From positions 103,019 through 167,018 of the forward strand of contig NZ_LN811365.1 of assembly GCF_001006805.1 (NCBI RefSeq): a DNA stretch of 64,000 nt. The letters are read 5' to 3'. The notes under the pieces were generated by a model. That model was not told the origin of the DNA. It ran no database searches and saw only the letters and a program-made list of their open reading frames with translations. Position numbers and translations under genes: made by a program. The stretch is from Microvirga massiliensis (lineage in GTDB: Bacteria > Pseudomonadota > Alphaproteobacteria > Rhizobiales > Beijerinckiaceae). Of this stretch, positions 17,713 to 27,273 are shown one piece after another; the stretch's first letter is position 1, and the number at the start of each line of letters is the position of its first letter.

Positions 17713-17775
17713 AAATGGTCCCTCGGCGCCCTCGTTGAGACTCACAAGCTCCCCGTGCCATAAGGACACCCGGTC

Positions 17776-18867
17776 ATGTCACAGTCCTCCCTGCGACTGG
17801 TGGAAAGCTCTTCAATGGATAAAGACAAGTCGAAAGCTCTCGACGCGGCGCTCTCTCAGATCGAGAGGGCCTTCGGCAAGGGCTCCATCATGCGGCTCGG
17901 CAAGTCCCAGAAACCCATCGAGATCGAGACGATCTCCACCGGATCTCTGGGCCTGGATATTGCGCTCGGTGTCGGTGGCCTGCCACGCGGTCGCATCATC
18001 GAGATCTACGGGCCTGAATCCTCGGGCAAGACGACCCTGGCGCTGCACACCATTGCAGAAGCCCAGAAGAAGGGCGGCGTCTGCGGCTTCGTCGATGCCG
18101 AGCATGCGCTCGATCCCGTCTATGCCCGCAAGCTCGGGATCAATCTGGACGATCTCCTGATCTCGCAGCCCGACACTGGCGAACAGGCCCTCGAGATCGC
18201 GGATACGCTGGTGCGGTCGGGCGCCATCGACGTGCTGGTCATCGATTCCGTCGCTGCCCTGACCCCGAAGGCGGAGCTCGACGGCGAGATGGGCGAGGTT
18301 CAGCCCGGCCTGCAGGCTCGCCTGATGAGCCAAGCCCTGCGCAAGCTGACAGGCTCAATCTCTCGCTCGAACACCATGGTGATCTTCATCAACCAGATCC
18401 GGATGAAGATCGGCGTGATGTATGGCTCGCCGGAAACGACGACGGGCGGCAACGCCCTGAAGTTCTATGCCTCGGTGCGGCTCGATATTCGTCGTGTCTC
18501 CACGCTGAAGGACCGCGACGATCCGATCGGCAACTCCGTTCGCGTCAAGGTCGTGAAGAACAAGGTGGCTCCGCCCTTCAAGCAAGTCGAATTCGACATC
18601 ATGTTCGGCGAAGGCGTGTCGAAGATGGGCGAACTCATCGATCTCGGGGTCAAGGCCGGCATCGTCGAGAAATCCGGTTCCTGGTTCTCCTATGACAGCC
18701 AGCGCCTCGGACAAGGTCGCGAGAACGCCAAGCAGTTCCTGCGCGACAACCCCGAACTTGCCGCGAAGATCGAGAGCTCGATCCGTCAGAATGCCGGTCT
18801 CCTCGCCGACCGCATTCTCGAGGACGCGACTCCGACGGACGAAGACCTGGATGAGGGCGTCGCCTGA
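17776..18867 (+). CDS. recA: Recombinase RecA
   Basis: RecA forms filaments on single-stranded DNA, drives homologous recombination and triggers LexA self-cleavage. The 363-residue product has ALSQIERAFGKGSIMRLG, Walker A GPESSGKTT, Walker B VLVIDSVAAL, loop L2 region INQIRMKIGVMYGSPETTTG, and an acidic tail (TPTDEDLDEGVA). Length is usual for alphaproteobacteria. An alternative internal start (MDKDKSKALDAALS, 13 codons in) is possible. A strong terminator follows. Confidence 0.98.
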   Translation: MSQSSLRLVESSSMDKDKSKALDAALSQIERAFGKGSIMRLGKSQKPIEIETISTGSLGLDIALGVGGLPRGRIIEIYGPESSGKTTLALHTIAEAQKKGGVCGFVDAEHALDPVYARKLGINLDDLLISQPDTGEQALEIADTLVRSGAIDVLVIDSVAALTPKAELDGEMGEVQPGLQARLMSQALRKLTGSISRSNTMVIFINQIRMKIGVMYGSPETTTGGNALKFYASVRLDIRRVSTLKDRDDPIGNSVRVKVVKNKVAPPFKQVEFDIMFGEGVSKMGELIDLGVKAGIVEKSGSWFSYDSQRLGQGRENAKQFLRDNPELAAKIESSIRQNAGLLADRILEDATPTDEDLDEGVA

Positions 18868-18893
18868 GGCACGCGCCCCGACCAGAGTTTCGG

Positions 18894-18930
18894 AAGGCCG
18901 CTGCGGGGCCCCGCAGCGGCCTTCGCTTTT
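18894..18930 (+). terminator. Rho-independent terminator of recA
   Basis: A perfect 30-base palindrome (AAGGCCGCTGCGGGG and its complement) is followed by CGCTTTT, 26 bp after the recA stop. It separates recA from alaS. Confidence 0.85.
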
Positions 18931-19024
18931 CCGGCTTTCGCCTCGACACGGCACGGCCGTCTGACTAGAAGCGCCGTGATCATTGTTATCGGGTCCGAGG
19001 ACCCCAGAGTAGGCCAAGCGCGTC

Positions 19025-21667
19025 ATGAGCGGCGTCAACCAGATCCGGCAGACCTTTCTCGATTACTTCGACAAGAACGGCCACGAAGTCGTGGCCTCGA
19101 GCCCGCTCGTGCCGCGCAACGACCCCACCCTGATGTTCACCAACGCAGGGATGGTCCAGTTCAAGAACGTCTTCACGGGTGTTGAGAGGCGCCCTTACAG
19201 TCGTGCCGTTACGTCCCAGAAATGCGTTCGCGCCGGCGGGAAGCACAACGATCTCGATAATGTCGGCTACACCGCCCGGCATCACACCTTCTTCGAGATG
19301 CTCGGCAATTTCTCGTTCGGAGATTACTTCAAGGATCGGGCGATCGAGCTGGCCTGGAATCTCGTGACGCGCGAATTCGGGCTCCCTGAGGACCGTCTGC
19401 TGGTGACCGTCTTCGCTGAAGACGACGAGGCGTCAGGTCTATGGCGGCGGATCGCAGGGCTTCCGGAGTCGCGGATTCTCAGGATCCCGACCTCCGACAA
19501 TTTCTGGCAGATGGGCGATACGGGCCCATGCGGTCCCTGCTCCGAGATCTTCTACGATCACGGCGAGCATATTCCCGGCGGCCCTCCCGGCTCTCCGGAT
19601 CAGGACGGCGACCGGTTCATCGAGATCTGGAACCTCGTCTTCATGCAGTTCGACCAGCTCGCGCCCGGCGAGCGGGTCCAGCTCCCGAGGCCATCGATCG
19701 ATACGGGAATGGGGCTCGAGCGCATCGCCGCCGTCCTGCAGGGCACCCATGACAACTATCAGATCGATCTGTTCCGCGCCCTGATCCACGCGATCGAGGA
19801 TCTCACCGGCGTTCGCGCCGACGGACAGGCGTCGCACCGGGTCATCGCCGATCATCTGCGGGCATCGTCCTTCCTGGTGGCCGATGGCGTGCTGCCGTCC
19901 AACGAGGGGCGGGGCTACGTCCTGCGCCGGATCATGCGGCGGGCAATGCGCCACGCCCAGCTCCTGGGCGCGCGCGAGCCGCTCATGTATCGCCTCGTCC
20001 CGTCGCTCGTTCGCGAGATGGGACAAGCCTATCCCGAGCTCATTCGGGCCGAACCGCTGATCACCGAGACCCTCAAGCTCGAGGAGACGCGCTTCCGCAA
20101 GACACTCGAGCGAGGGCTGTCGATCCTCGACGACTCGAGCGCGCAGCTCTCCGCAGGCGACCAACTCCCGGGCGACGTCGCCTTCACGCTCTACGATACC
20201 TACGGTTTCCCCCTCGATCTGACGCAAGATGCCCTGAAGGCGCGAGGCGTCTCGGTCGATGTTGAGGGCTTCAATGCGGCGATGGAACTCCAGCGGGAGA
20301 AGGCTCGCGCCGCATGGGCGGGATCCGGCGAGGCCGCCACGGAGGCGGTCTGGTACAGCCTCCGCGAGCGCCTCGGGGCCACCGAGTTCCTCGGCTATGA
20401 GACGGAGAATGCCGAAGGCGTCGTGCTCGCGCTCGTGAGGAACGGGCAGGAGGTCGAAGCCCTCGAGGAGGGAGAAACGGGAATTGCCATCCTCAACCAG
20501 ACGCCGTTCTACGCCGAATCCGGCGGGCAGGTTGGGGACTCCGGGAATATGACTGGAGAGGGGACGAAGGTCCGCGTCACCGATACCGAGAAGAAACTCG
20601 GTGATCTCTTCGCGCACCAGGTCGTGGTCGAAAGCGGGAGGCTCCGGACGGGCCAGTCGCTCGAGCTGGCCGTGGATCACGCACGCCGGTCAGCCATCCG
20701 TGCCAACCATTCGGCGACCCATCTCCTACACGAAGCCCTCCGGCAGGTCCTTGGCGATCACGTGGCGCAGAAAGGCTCGCTCGTTGCGCCGGATCGCCTG
20801 CGCTTCGACTTCAGCCATCCGAAGCCATTGAGCGAAACCGAGGCGGCCGAAGTCGAGGATATTGCGAACCGGGTCTTGCTCGAGAACGAGCCGGTGGTGA
20901 CGAAGCTCATGGCCGTCGATGCCGCCATCGAGTCCGGGGCGAGGGCTCTGTTCGGGGAGAAATACGGAGACGAGGTTCGCGTCGTCTCGATGGGACGAGG
21001 CAGCGGCAATCGCCCGTTCTCGGTCGAGCTCTGCGGCGGGACCCATGTCCAGCGGACCGGTGATATCGGCCTGATCAGGCTCGTGTCCGAGAGTGCCGTC
21101 GCATCGGGCGTGCGCCGCATCGAGGCGATGACCGGCGACACGGCCCGTCACCACCTCACGAGCGAGAGCAGGCACCTCCTGAATCTCGCCGGCCTGCTGA
21201 AGACGCCCGTCGAAGAGGCTTCCGATCGGCTTTCCGCCCTGATCGAGGAGAAGCGCCGCCTCGAGCGCGATCTCCAGGACGCCCGCCGGAAGCTCGCGAT
21301 GGGTGGCGGCAGCGGAGACGCGGGCGGGGTCAAGGATGTCTCCGGCATCAAGCTGATGGCGCGCGCCGTCTCGGGCGTGGAAATGCGGGATCTCAAGAGC
21401 CTCGCGGACGACGGCAAGAAGCGCCTCGGATCGGGCGTCGTCGCGATCGTCGGCGTTGCCGAGGACGGAAAGGCCGGGATCGTCGTCGGCGTCACGGACG
21501 ATCTGACCAATCGCGTCGATGCGGTGTCTCTCGTGAGGGCCGGTGCCGAGGTGCTCGGTGGCAAGGGCGGCGGCGGGCGCCGCGACATGGCCCAGGCCGG
21601 AGGACCGAACGGCGCCCAAGCGGAGGCGGCCCTCGCGGCCGTCGAGGCGGCCCTCACAGCGGCATAG
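19025..21667 (+). CDS. alaS: Alanyl-tRNA synthetase
   Basis: The 880-residue product charges tRNA-Ala. It has the catalytic core (NQIRQTFLDYFDKNGHEVV, RHHTFFEMLGNFSFGDYF), the editing domain with zinc ligands NHSATHLLHEAL and CGGTHV, and the C-terminal DHHA1-type domain ending with a Gly-rich GGKGGGGRRDMAQAGG. All blocks are in order and the length is standard. It is often found after recA in this order of bacteria. Confidence 0.98.
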   Translation: MSGVNQIRQTFLDYFDKNGHEVVASSPLVPRNDPTLMFTNAGMVQFKNVFTGVERRPYSRAVTSQKCVRAGGKHNDLDNVGYTARHHTFFEMLGNFSFGDYFKDRAIELAWNLVTREFGLPEDRLLVTVFAEDDEASGLWRRIAGLPESRILRIPTSDNFWQMGDTGPCGPCSEIFYDHGEHIPGGPPGSPDQDGDRFIEIWNLVFMQFDQLAPGERVQLPRPSIDTGMGLERIAAVLQGTHDNYQIDLFRALIHAIEDLTGVRADGQASHRVIADHLRASSFLVADGVLPSNEGRGYVLRRIMRRAMRHAQLLGAREPLMYRLVPSLVREMGQAYPELIRAEPLITETLKLEETRFRKTLERGLSILDDSSAQLSAGDQLPGDVAFTLYDTYGFPLDLTQDALKARGVSVDVEGFNAAMELQREKARAAWAGSGEAATEAVWYSLRERLGATEFLGYETENAEGVVLALVRNGQEVEALEEGETGIAILNQTPFYAESGGQVGDSGNMTGEGTKVRVTDTEKKLGDLFAHQVVVESGRLRTGQSLELAVDHARRSAIRANHSATHLLHEALRQVLGDHVAQKGSLVAPDRLRFDFSHPKPLSETEAAEVEDIANRVLLENEPVVTKLMAVDAAIESGARALFGEKYGDEVRVVSMGRGSGNRPFSVELCGGTHVQRTGDIGLIRLVSESAVASGVRRIEAMTGDTARHHLTSESRHLLNLAGLLKTPVEEASDRLSALIEEKRRLERDLQDARRKLAMGGGSGDAGGVKDVSGIKLMARAVSGVEMRDLKSLADDGKKRLGSGVVAIVGVAEDGKAGIVVGVTDDLTNRVDAVSLVRAGAEVLGGKGGGGRRDMAQAGGPNGAQAEAALAAVEAALTAA

Positions 21668-21699
21668 CTCACGCCGCTTCGGACGACTTCCGGCCGCCC

Positions 21700-22797
21700 T
21701 CAGTCGTCGAACAGATGAGGATGACGGCCGGGCTGCGAGCGAAGATATTGCTTCGGGGCACGCACGGTTCCGCCGAGATGCGCGGCAGCATGCCAGGGCC
21801 AGTGCGGGTCGTAGATGATGGCACGCGCGAGGGCGACCAGATCGGCGTCGCCGGTCCCGACGATCGCTTCGGCCTGGTCGTAGCTGGTGATGAGACCGAC
21901 CGTGATGATCGGCATGCTGGTTGCGGACTTGACGGCGCGGGCGAGCGGCACCTGATAGCTCGGACCGACCGGGATCTGCTGTGCAGGCGTCATCCCGCCG
22001 CTCGAGACATGGATCGCGCTGCAGCCTCGCGCCTCCAACGCCTTCGCGAAGGCGATGGTCTGATCGATGTCCCAGCCTCCTTCGGCCCAGTCGGTTCCCG
22101 AAACGCGCATGCTGACGGGCTTCTCGGCCGGAAAGGCTTGGCGGACCGCGTCGTAGACCTCCAGGGGAAAGCGCGTGCGGTTTTCGAGGCTGCCGCCGTA
22201 TTCGTCGTCGCGCCTGTTGGCCAGAGGCGACAGGAACTGGTGCAGCAGGTAGCCGTGCGCTGCATGGAGTTGAACCGCATCCAGTCCGAGCCGCGCCGAG
22301 CGCCTTGCGGCGTCCGCGAAGGCGTCGCGCACCTTGGCGAGCCCATCTTGGTCGAGAGCGACCGGGGGATTCTCGCCCTCCGCGAAAGGAATCGCGGACG
22401 GGGCCACCGTCTGCCAGCCGCGGTCCTCGTCGGGCCGGATCTGTCCACGCCCCTTCCAGGGGGCATGCGTCGACGCCTTGCGGCCGGCATGGGCGAGTTG
22501 GATCCCGAGCGGCATGTCCGAGTAGCACCTCACGATCTCGAGGACGCGCCCCAGGGCTTCCTCGGTCTCGTCGGACCATAGGCCGAGATCGTCCGGGCTG
22601 ATGCGCCCTTCGGGCAGGACGGCCGTTGCTTCGATCATCAGAAGCGCCGCTCCGGACAGCGCCAGATTTCCGAGGTGGATGACGTGCCAGTCGGTGGCGC
22701 GTCCCTCATCGGCCGAATATTGGCACATGGGCGCAATCACGATGCGATTGCGCAATTCGAGAGAGCCAACCCGATACGGGGTGAAGAGCGCACTCAT
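21700..22797 (-). CDS. NADH:flavin oxidoreductase, YqjM-like old yellow enzyme
   Basis: The 365-residue protein is an FMN-dependent ene-reductase of the YqjM/xenobiotic-reductase branch. Evidence: the N-terminal RNRIVIAPMCQYSA with the YqjM-type Cys, QLAHAGRKAST, the catalytic HAAHGYLLHQFLSPLANRRD and EYGGSLENRTRF, and the phosphate-binding end VALARAIIYDPHWPWHAA. The ATG has GGAG eight bases upstream. It is divergent from a GntR-family regulator gene 266 bp away, which may control it. The natural substrate, an activated enone or enal, cannot be told. Confidence 0.93.
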   Translation of the reverse strand: MSALFTPYRVGSLELRNRIVIAPMCQYSADEGRATDWHVIHLGNLALSGAALLMIEATAVLPEGRISPDDLGLWSDETEEALGRVLEIVRCYSDMPLGIQLAHAGRKASTHAPWKGRGQIRPDEDRGWQTVAPSAIPFAEGENPPVALDQDGLAKVRDAFADAARRSARLGLDAVQLHAAHGYLLHQFLSPLANRRDDEYGGSLENRTRFPLEVYDAVRQAFPAEKPVSMRVSGTDWAEGGWDIDQTIAFAKALEARGCSAIHVSSGGMTPAQQIPVGPSYQVPLARAVKSATSMPIITVGLITSYDQAEAIVGTGDADLVALARAIIYDPHWPWHAAAHLGGTVRAPKQYLRSQPGRHPHLFDD

Positions 22798-22995
22798 CCT
22801 GTCATCTCCTGCCGGAACGATACCTCTGCAGTTCGACTCCCATACAAGGCTACGAAAATTTCGGGTGATGGCCACCTCCCGGCCCCCGAGCCACCGGACG
22901 GCAATAACGACTATGGGGTCACGCGAGATCCCTCGAAGGCGGCTTCCTGAAGTGGTCTCCGGGCAAGAAATTATCTTTACGAGCCGATAGTGGAG

Positions 22996-23005
22996 TTTTA
23001 TCGAT
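22996..23005. promoter_or_regulatory. Candidate regulator half-site TTTTATCGAT
   Basis: TTTTATCGAT lies between the GntR gene (58 bp upstream of its start) and the reductase gene. Its first nine bases recur in a nearly perfect palindrome upstream of the importer binding-protein gene (28368-28383). The right arm is not conserved here (TTTTT instead of AAAAT), so it is at best a half-site. Confidence 0.3.
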
Positions 23006-23063
23006 TTTTTGCTTGGATACACGTCCTGTTTTGCGCAATGCTGCCCGCCGGAAGGGCCTGTCG

Positions 23064-23744
23064 ATGAACGAGCACAATATCCGCGCCACGACGGCGACCA
23101 CCGTTTACGATCGCATTCGCGACGACATCCTGTCGGGCGGTCTCGCACCGGCCTTGAAGTTGCGGATCGAGTTCGTGTGCGAGCGCTACGGGACAGGGGC
23201 GAGCCCGGTCCGGGAAGCCCTCAACCGCCTGTCGCAGGATGGCCTCGTGGAAAGGCGAGACCAGCGCGGGTTCTACGTCGCTGCGGTCAGCCTCGAGCAA
23301 CTCGACGAACTCGTGAAGACGCGGTGCTGGGTCGAAGCGATCGCCCTGCGGGAGTCGATCATCCACCGAAACGCGCCGTGGGAAGAGAATCTCGTTCTTG
23401 CGTTCCACCGTCTGTCACGAACCAAACGCTCGCTCGACACGGCTGCCTATACGATCAATCCGGAATGGGAGGAGCGCCACCGCGCGTTCCACCACGCGCT
23501 AATTGCAAATTGCGGATCATCGCAACTCCTCACTTTCTGCGACGAGTTGCGCGATCAGGCAGACCGCTACCGGAAGCTCGCAGCCGCACGCGTTTTTCCG
23601 CAGCGGCAAGGGCCGGACGAACACAGGGGAATCATGGAAGCCACGATCGACGGCGACATCGACCGCGCCGTCTCGCTTCTCGATGCGCATTACCGGAGGA
23701 CGCAGGCGATTATCGAGGAAGAGTTCCGCAGCCGGCCCGCGTGA
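23064..23744 (+). CDS. GntR-family regulator, FadR/FCD type
   Basis: A 226-residue regulator. It has an N-terminal winged helix (TTVYDRIRDDILSGGLAPAL, LRIEFVCERYGTGASPVREA, LNRLSQDGLVERRDQRGFYV) and a C-terminal all-helical FCD domain with the His/Asp ligand pattern (ERHRAFHHALIANCGS; DEHRGIMEATIDGDIDRA; DAHYRRTQ). The chosen ATG follows GGAAGGG by seven bases; an earlier in-frame start at 23013 lacks one. FCD regulators usually sense small organic acids. Its position suggests control of the divergent reductase and perhaps the nearby hydrolase/importer genes. Confidence 0.92.
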   Translation: MNEHNIRATTATTVYDRIRDDILSGGLAPALKLRIEFVCERYGTGASPVREALNRLSQDGLVERRDQRGFYVAAVSLEQLDELVKTRCWVEAIALRESIIHRNAPWEENLVLAFHRLSRTKRSLDTAAYTINPEWEERHRAFHHALIANCGSSQLLTFCDELRDQADRYRKLAAARVFPQRQGPDEHRGIMEATIDGDIDRAVSLLDAHYRRTQAIIEEEFRSRPA

Positions 23745-23757
23745 CACGGATCCACTT

Positions 23758-24068
23758 CGTCATTGCGAGCCGGAGGCTAAGCAAACCGGGAGCACCTCCG
23801 TCGGCGGGTAGATTGCTTCACTTCGTTCGCAATGACGAAGAGGGTCTGAGGGCGTGAGGAGCAATGCCGGAACCGGAGTAGCGCCGGACCCACTGCCGTC
23901 ATTGTGGTCTGGCGTCGTCAGCCTGCCGCGAACCCACTGCTGTCATTGCGCGCCGCAGGCCGTACGCACAACCCATCCCACCGCACTTCGTCCTTGCGAG
24001 CCGCAGGCGAAGCAATCTACCCGTCGACGGATGCGCTTTGGGATTACTTCACTGCGTTCGCAACGACG
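23758..24068. repeat. Dispersed repeat family B, two copies plus partial copies
   Basis: Copies at 23758-23837 and 23989-24068 share the frame CGTCATTGCGAGCC...GCAATGACG: an outer inverted repeat (CATTGCGA / CGCAATGACG) around GCAGGCGAAGCAA, TCTACCCGTCGACGG and CTTCACTGCGTTCG. Shorter pieces (GTCATTGCGCGCCGCAGGC at 23942; GTCATTGTGG near 23898) lie between them. Further copies are at 33929 and 61484. The whole 343-base gap between the GntR and hydrolase genes is made of this material. Confidence 0.8.
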
Positions 24069-24087
24069 GTGAGACACGCGCGAAGGC

Positions 24088-24774
24088 TTAAGCCACCTTC
24101 ACCTTCAGCTCTCCGACACCTTCCACCTTACCCAGCAGAGTGTCGCCGCGCTTGACGGCGCCGACGCCTGCGGGGGTGCCGGACATGATCAGGTCGCCCG
24201 GAGCGAGCCTGAAATAATCGGAGAGGTAGGAGATCATCTCGGGGATCTTCCAGATCATCTGGTTGAGATCACCCTTCTGCTTCAGTTGCCCATTTACTTC
24301 GAGCGTGACCGAGCCCTCCGTCAGGTGTCCGGTCTTCTCTGCGGGCACGATCGGTCCGCATGGGGCCGAATGCTCGAAGGCCTTGCCGATCTCCCAGGGA
24401 CGCCCCAGCTTCTTGGCTTCGCCCTGCAGATCGCGCCGTGTCATGTCCAGACCGACGGCATAGCCAAAGACGTGATCCATCGCGTTTTCGACAGGGATGT
24501 TCGTTCCGCCGCTCTTGAGCGCGACGACGAGCTCGATCTCGAAATGAACGTCCTCGGTCTTCGGCGGATAGGGAAAGTCCTGGCCTTCGGGAAGGAGATT
24601 GTCAGGGTTCTTCTGAAAGAAGAACGGAGGCTCCTTGGTGGGATCGTGGCCCATCTCGATCGCGTGTTCGGCATAGTTGCGACCGATGCAGTAGATCCGC
24701 CGCACCGGGAATTCATCGTCGGATCCGACGACCCGCAATGACGGCACGGGAGGAGGGGAGATCACGTAACCCAC
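24088..24774 (-). CDS. Fumarylacetoacetate hydrolase (FAH) family protein
   Basis: The 228-residue product starts with GTG (MGYVISPPPVPS), with AAGG eight bases before it. It has the FAH core: YCIGRNYAEHAIEMG, the metal ligands HFEIELVVAL, GYAVGLDMTRRDLQ, and the tail YFRLAPGDLIMSGTPAGVGA. Small members of this size are often fumarylpyruvate hydrolases or acylpyruvases that cleave C-C bonds of ring-cleavage products. It lies 20 bp after an ABC permease gene on the same strand, so the importer probably brings in a compound degraded by this enzyme (inference). Confidence 0.9.
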   Translation of the reverse strand: MGYVISPPPVPSLRVVGSDDEFPVRRIYCIGRNYAEHAIEMGHDPTKEPPFFFQKNPDNLLPEGQDFPYPPKTEDVHFEIELVVALKSGGTNIPVENAMDHVFGYAVGLDMTRRDLQGEAKKLGRPWEIGKAFEHSAPCGPIVPAEKTGHLTEGSVTLEVNGQLKQKGDLNQMIWKIPEMISYLSDYFRLAPGDLIMSGTPAGVGAVKRGDTLLGKVEGVGELKVKVA

Positions 24775-24794
24775 GGTAGCGTCCTTCTTCTCTG

Positions 24795-25550
24795 CTAGTG
24801 TCTGGAGGCGGCGAAATACTCGACCTTCCGCTCGATGTAACCGAACATCGTGTCGATCACGAAGGCGAGGCCGAACAATACGATCAGCAGCGCCCACATG
24901 TGGGACATCAGGAAATTCGACGAGTAGATCTCGAACAAACGGCCAAATCCCACGACCGATACGAGAAGCTGCCCGATGATGACGCCCTTGACGGCTCGGA
25001 GCAGGCCGAGCCGGATTCCGGTGAGGATCTCGGGGAGAGCCGACCAGATGTAGATCTTCGTGAAAGCCTGCCACGGCGACGCCCCGTACACGCGCGCCAT
25101 TTCCACGAGCGATGAGGAGATCGCATGAGTTCCGGCCCGTGCATCCAGGATGATGATCCAGATCGCGAAGAGCACGACGGTCAGAATGATCGTGGTCTCA
25201 CCGAAGCCGAAGAGCGCCATGATGACGGGGACGACCGCAGACAGCGGCGCCGAGATGAACGTGTTCACCCAGGGGAGAAGCATTCCATCGAGAATGGCCG
25301 AGCGCCCCATCAGAATTCCGACCGGAACGCCAACCATGATCGCGATGCCGCTGCCCACGAGAAACGTCCGCATCGTGATCCCGAGTGCGTCCCAGAAGGA
25401 CTCGTTTGCCGCGATCTCGAACAGCTTCTCGAGTGCCGTCGACAGGGGCGGGATGAGGATCGTCAGCTCGAGCCGACCGACGATCTCCCAGAGCACGGCC
25501 CAGAGGATCAGCGATGCCATCGCGGGAATGCGAAGACCGAAAATCGTCAT
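24795..25550 (-). CDS. ABC importer permease, NitT/TauT type (second permease)
   Basis: A 251-residue inner-membrane protein with about six spans. It carries the inner-membrane coupling motif EMARVYGASPWQAFTKIYI, followed by SALPEILTGIRLGLLRAVKG, as in SsuC/TauC permeases. It is the last transporter gene before the FAH hydrolase gene. A second, different permease gene lies 0.8 kb upstream, so the importer may be a heterodimer. Confidence 0.93.
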   Translation of the reverse strand: MTIFGLRIPAMASLILWAVLWEIVGRLELTILIPPLSTALEKLFEIAANESFWDALGITMRTFLVGSGIAIMVGVPVGILMGRSAILDGMLLPWVNTFISAPLSAVVPVIMALFGFGETTIILTVVLFAIWIIILDARAGTHAISSSLVEMARVYGASPWQAFTKIYIWSALPEILTGIRLGLLRAVKGVIIGQLLVSVVGFGRLFEIYSSNFLMSHMWALLIVLFGLAFVIDTMFGYIERKVEYFAASRH

Positions 25551-25559
25551 GGCAAGGTC

Positions 25560-26372
25560 TCAATCCAGGTAATGCTTGAGCGTCTGCCAGATGCGCTCGA
25601 CCGTATCGAGGTAGATCGGGTGGCGCCGGATCTGATCCGGACCGGTCTCGCGCGGCAGCTCGACGTCGATGATCTCGGAGACGCGGCTCGGCCGGCGTGA
25701 CAAGAGCACGATCCGGTTGGAGACATAGACCGCCTCTTCGATGCTGTGCGTGACGAACAGGAACGTCTTGCGCTCCTGCGCCACGAGCCGGAGGAGATCC
25801 TCCTGGAATTGACGGCGGGTCTGCTCGTCGACGGCCGAGAAGGGCTCGTCCATCATGACGATGTCGGCATTCACGGCGAGCGCCCGCGCAAGCCCGACCC
25901 GCTGGCGCATGCCCCCGGACAATTGATGCGGAAATTTCTGCTCGAAGCCCTTCAGACCGACATCGGCGAGGTATTTCTCGGCGCGCGCCTCACGCTCGGA
26001 ACGCGGAACACCGCGAAGCTCCAACCCGAAGGCAGCATTCCGGATCACGGTGGCCCAGGGCATCAGGGCAAAGTCCTGGAACACGAAGGACCGCTCCGGC
26101 CCCGGCCCCGTGACTTTGCGGCCGCGGATGAGGACATCGCCGCTGGTCGGAGGGAGGAGTCCGGCAATGATCTTGAGGAGCGTCGTCTTCCCGCAACCGG
26201 AGGGGCCGAGGAGCGACGTCAACTCGCCTTCGGGAAAGGACAGGCTGATATTGTTGAGCGCTTCGACTCCGCCCGGATAGATCTTGGAGACCCCCCGGAC
26301 TTCCACGATCGGTGATGCGGCACCGGCCGTCTGCGCAGGGGATGGCATTTGCTGCAGGGCTGCACTTCTCAT
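25560..26372 (-). CDS. ABC importer ATPase, NitT/TauT type
   Basis: A 270-residue ATPase with Walker A GPSGCGKTTLL, Q-loop VFQDFALMPWATV, signature LSGGMRQRVGLARAL, Walker B VMMDEPFSAVD and the H-loop FVTHSIEEAVYVSNR. This is the standard subunit of nitrate/sulfonate/taurine-type importers. Its start overlaps the stop of the upstream permease gene by four bases (ATGA), and the downstream permease starts 9 bp later, so the genes form one operon. Confidence 0.94.
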   Translation of the reverse strand: MRSAALQQMPSPAQTAGAASPIVEVRGVSKIYPGGVEALNNISLSFPEGELTSLLGPSGCGKTTLLKIIAGLLPPTSGDVLIRGRKVTGPGPERSFVFQDFALMPWATVIRNAAFGLELRGVPRSEREARAEKYLADVGLKGFEQKFPHQLSGGMRQRVGLARALAVNADIVMMDEPFSAVDEQTRRQFQEDLLRLVAQERKTFLFVTHSIEEAVYVSNRIVLLSRRPSRVSEIIDVELPRETGPDQIRRHPIYLDTVERIWQTLKHYLD

Positions 26373-27211
26373 CGTGATGCTCGCTTCTCAGGCCGCAGGA
26401 ATCGCTGCTCGCTCCAGCCGAGGAACTCGATGAAGAGCACCGATACGAGGATGACTGCCGCGATCGCCGCATACATCTTCGGGTAATCGGCAATCGATTG
26501 GTTGTAGGTGATGATGTCACCGACGCCGGTCGGCGTGACGAGGAGCTCGGCCAGGATCGCACCGACGAAGCCGGCAGCGAGACCAAGGCGGAGGCCCGCG
26601 AAGATCACCGGAGTCGCCGACGGGAGGATGATCTTGAAGATGAGCTGCCGGCGCGTGGCCATGAAGCTCTCGCCCATCTCGATCAGCGAATTGGGTGTGT
26701 GCCGGACTGCCTTGAACGAGTTCAGCACGATGACCGGGAGCGCCATGATGCAGACCACGAAAACTTTGGTCATGATGCCGATGCCGTAGGCCAGCACCAG
26801 GAGCGGGACGAGCGCTGCCAGAGGCGCGGCCTGCATGACGATGAAGACCGGCACGCCGAACCACTCGATCCGTTCGTTCAGGCCCATCGCCACGCCAACC
26901 GCGACACCCACCGCGGCCGAAAGCACGATCCCGATCACGAGCGGAACGAGGGTGATGCCGAAAGCAGTGATCAGGCTGCCGTCGAGCAGCATGCCGACGA
27001 ATGCGGACAGCGATTCGAGGAACGTCGGAAAGGACGGGCTGATGGGGAGCCGGCCCGCATATTCCCAGGCTGCGAGCACAATCGCGAAGGAGAGCACGCG
27101 AAGAACCATGGAATGCTGCGCCAGCCTCTTCATGGCACCGGACGCGTCGGGGCTTGACGACTCGATCGAAACCGGACGCAGGCCTTCCACAGATTGCGAC
27201 ATGGGCGTCAC
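26369..27211 (-). CDS. ABC importer permease, NitT/TauT type (first permease)
   Basis: A 280-residue inner-membrane permease. After a hydrophilic N-terminus of ~35 residues it has about six spans and the coupling motif EMGESFMATRRQLIFKIILP, followed by SATPVIFAGLRLGLAAGFVG. It is translationally coupled to the ATPase gene by an ATGA overlap. It differs from the second permease of the cluster, as in other two-permease members of this family. Confidence 0.93.
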   Translation of the reverse strand: MTPMSQSVEGLRPVSIESSSPDASGAMKRLAQHSMVLRVLSFAIVLAAWEYAGRLPISPSFPTFLESLSAFVGMLLDGSLITAFGITLVPLVIGIVLSAAVGVAVGVAMGLNERIEWFGVPVFIVMQAAPLAALVPLLVLAYGIGIMTKVFVVCIMALPVIVLNSFKAVRHTPNSLIEMGESFMATRRQLIFKIILPSATPVIFAGLRLGLAAGFVGAILAELLVTPTGVGDIITYNQSIADYPKMYAAIAAVILVSVLFIEFLGWSEQRFLRPEKRASR

Positions 27212-27273
27212 CTCTCTTCGCGCAGAAAGAAATCGGGGGCCCTCGGGCCCCCAGGGCGGCGCTCGATCCTGGC

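Noticed and set aside
23758..24068. Two nearby repeat copies considered as a short CRISPR array
   Set aside because: Copies are about 80 bases long, unevenly spaced and also occur singly elsewhere; there are no spacers of constant length and no cas genes.
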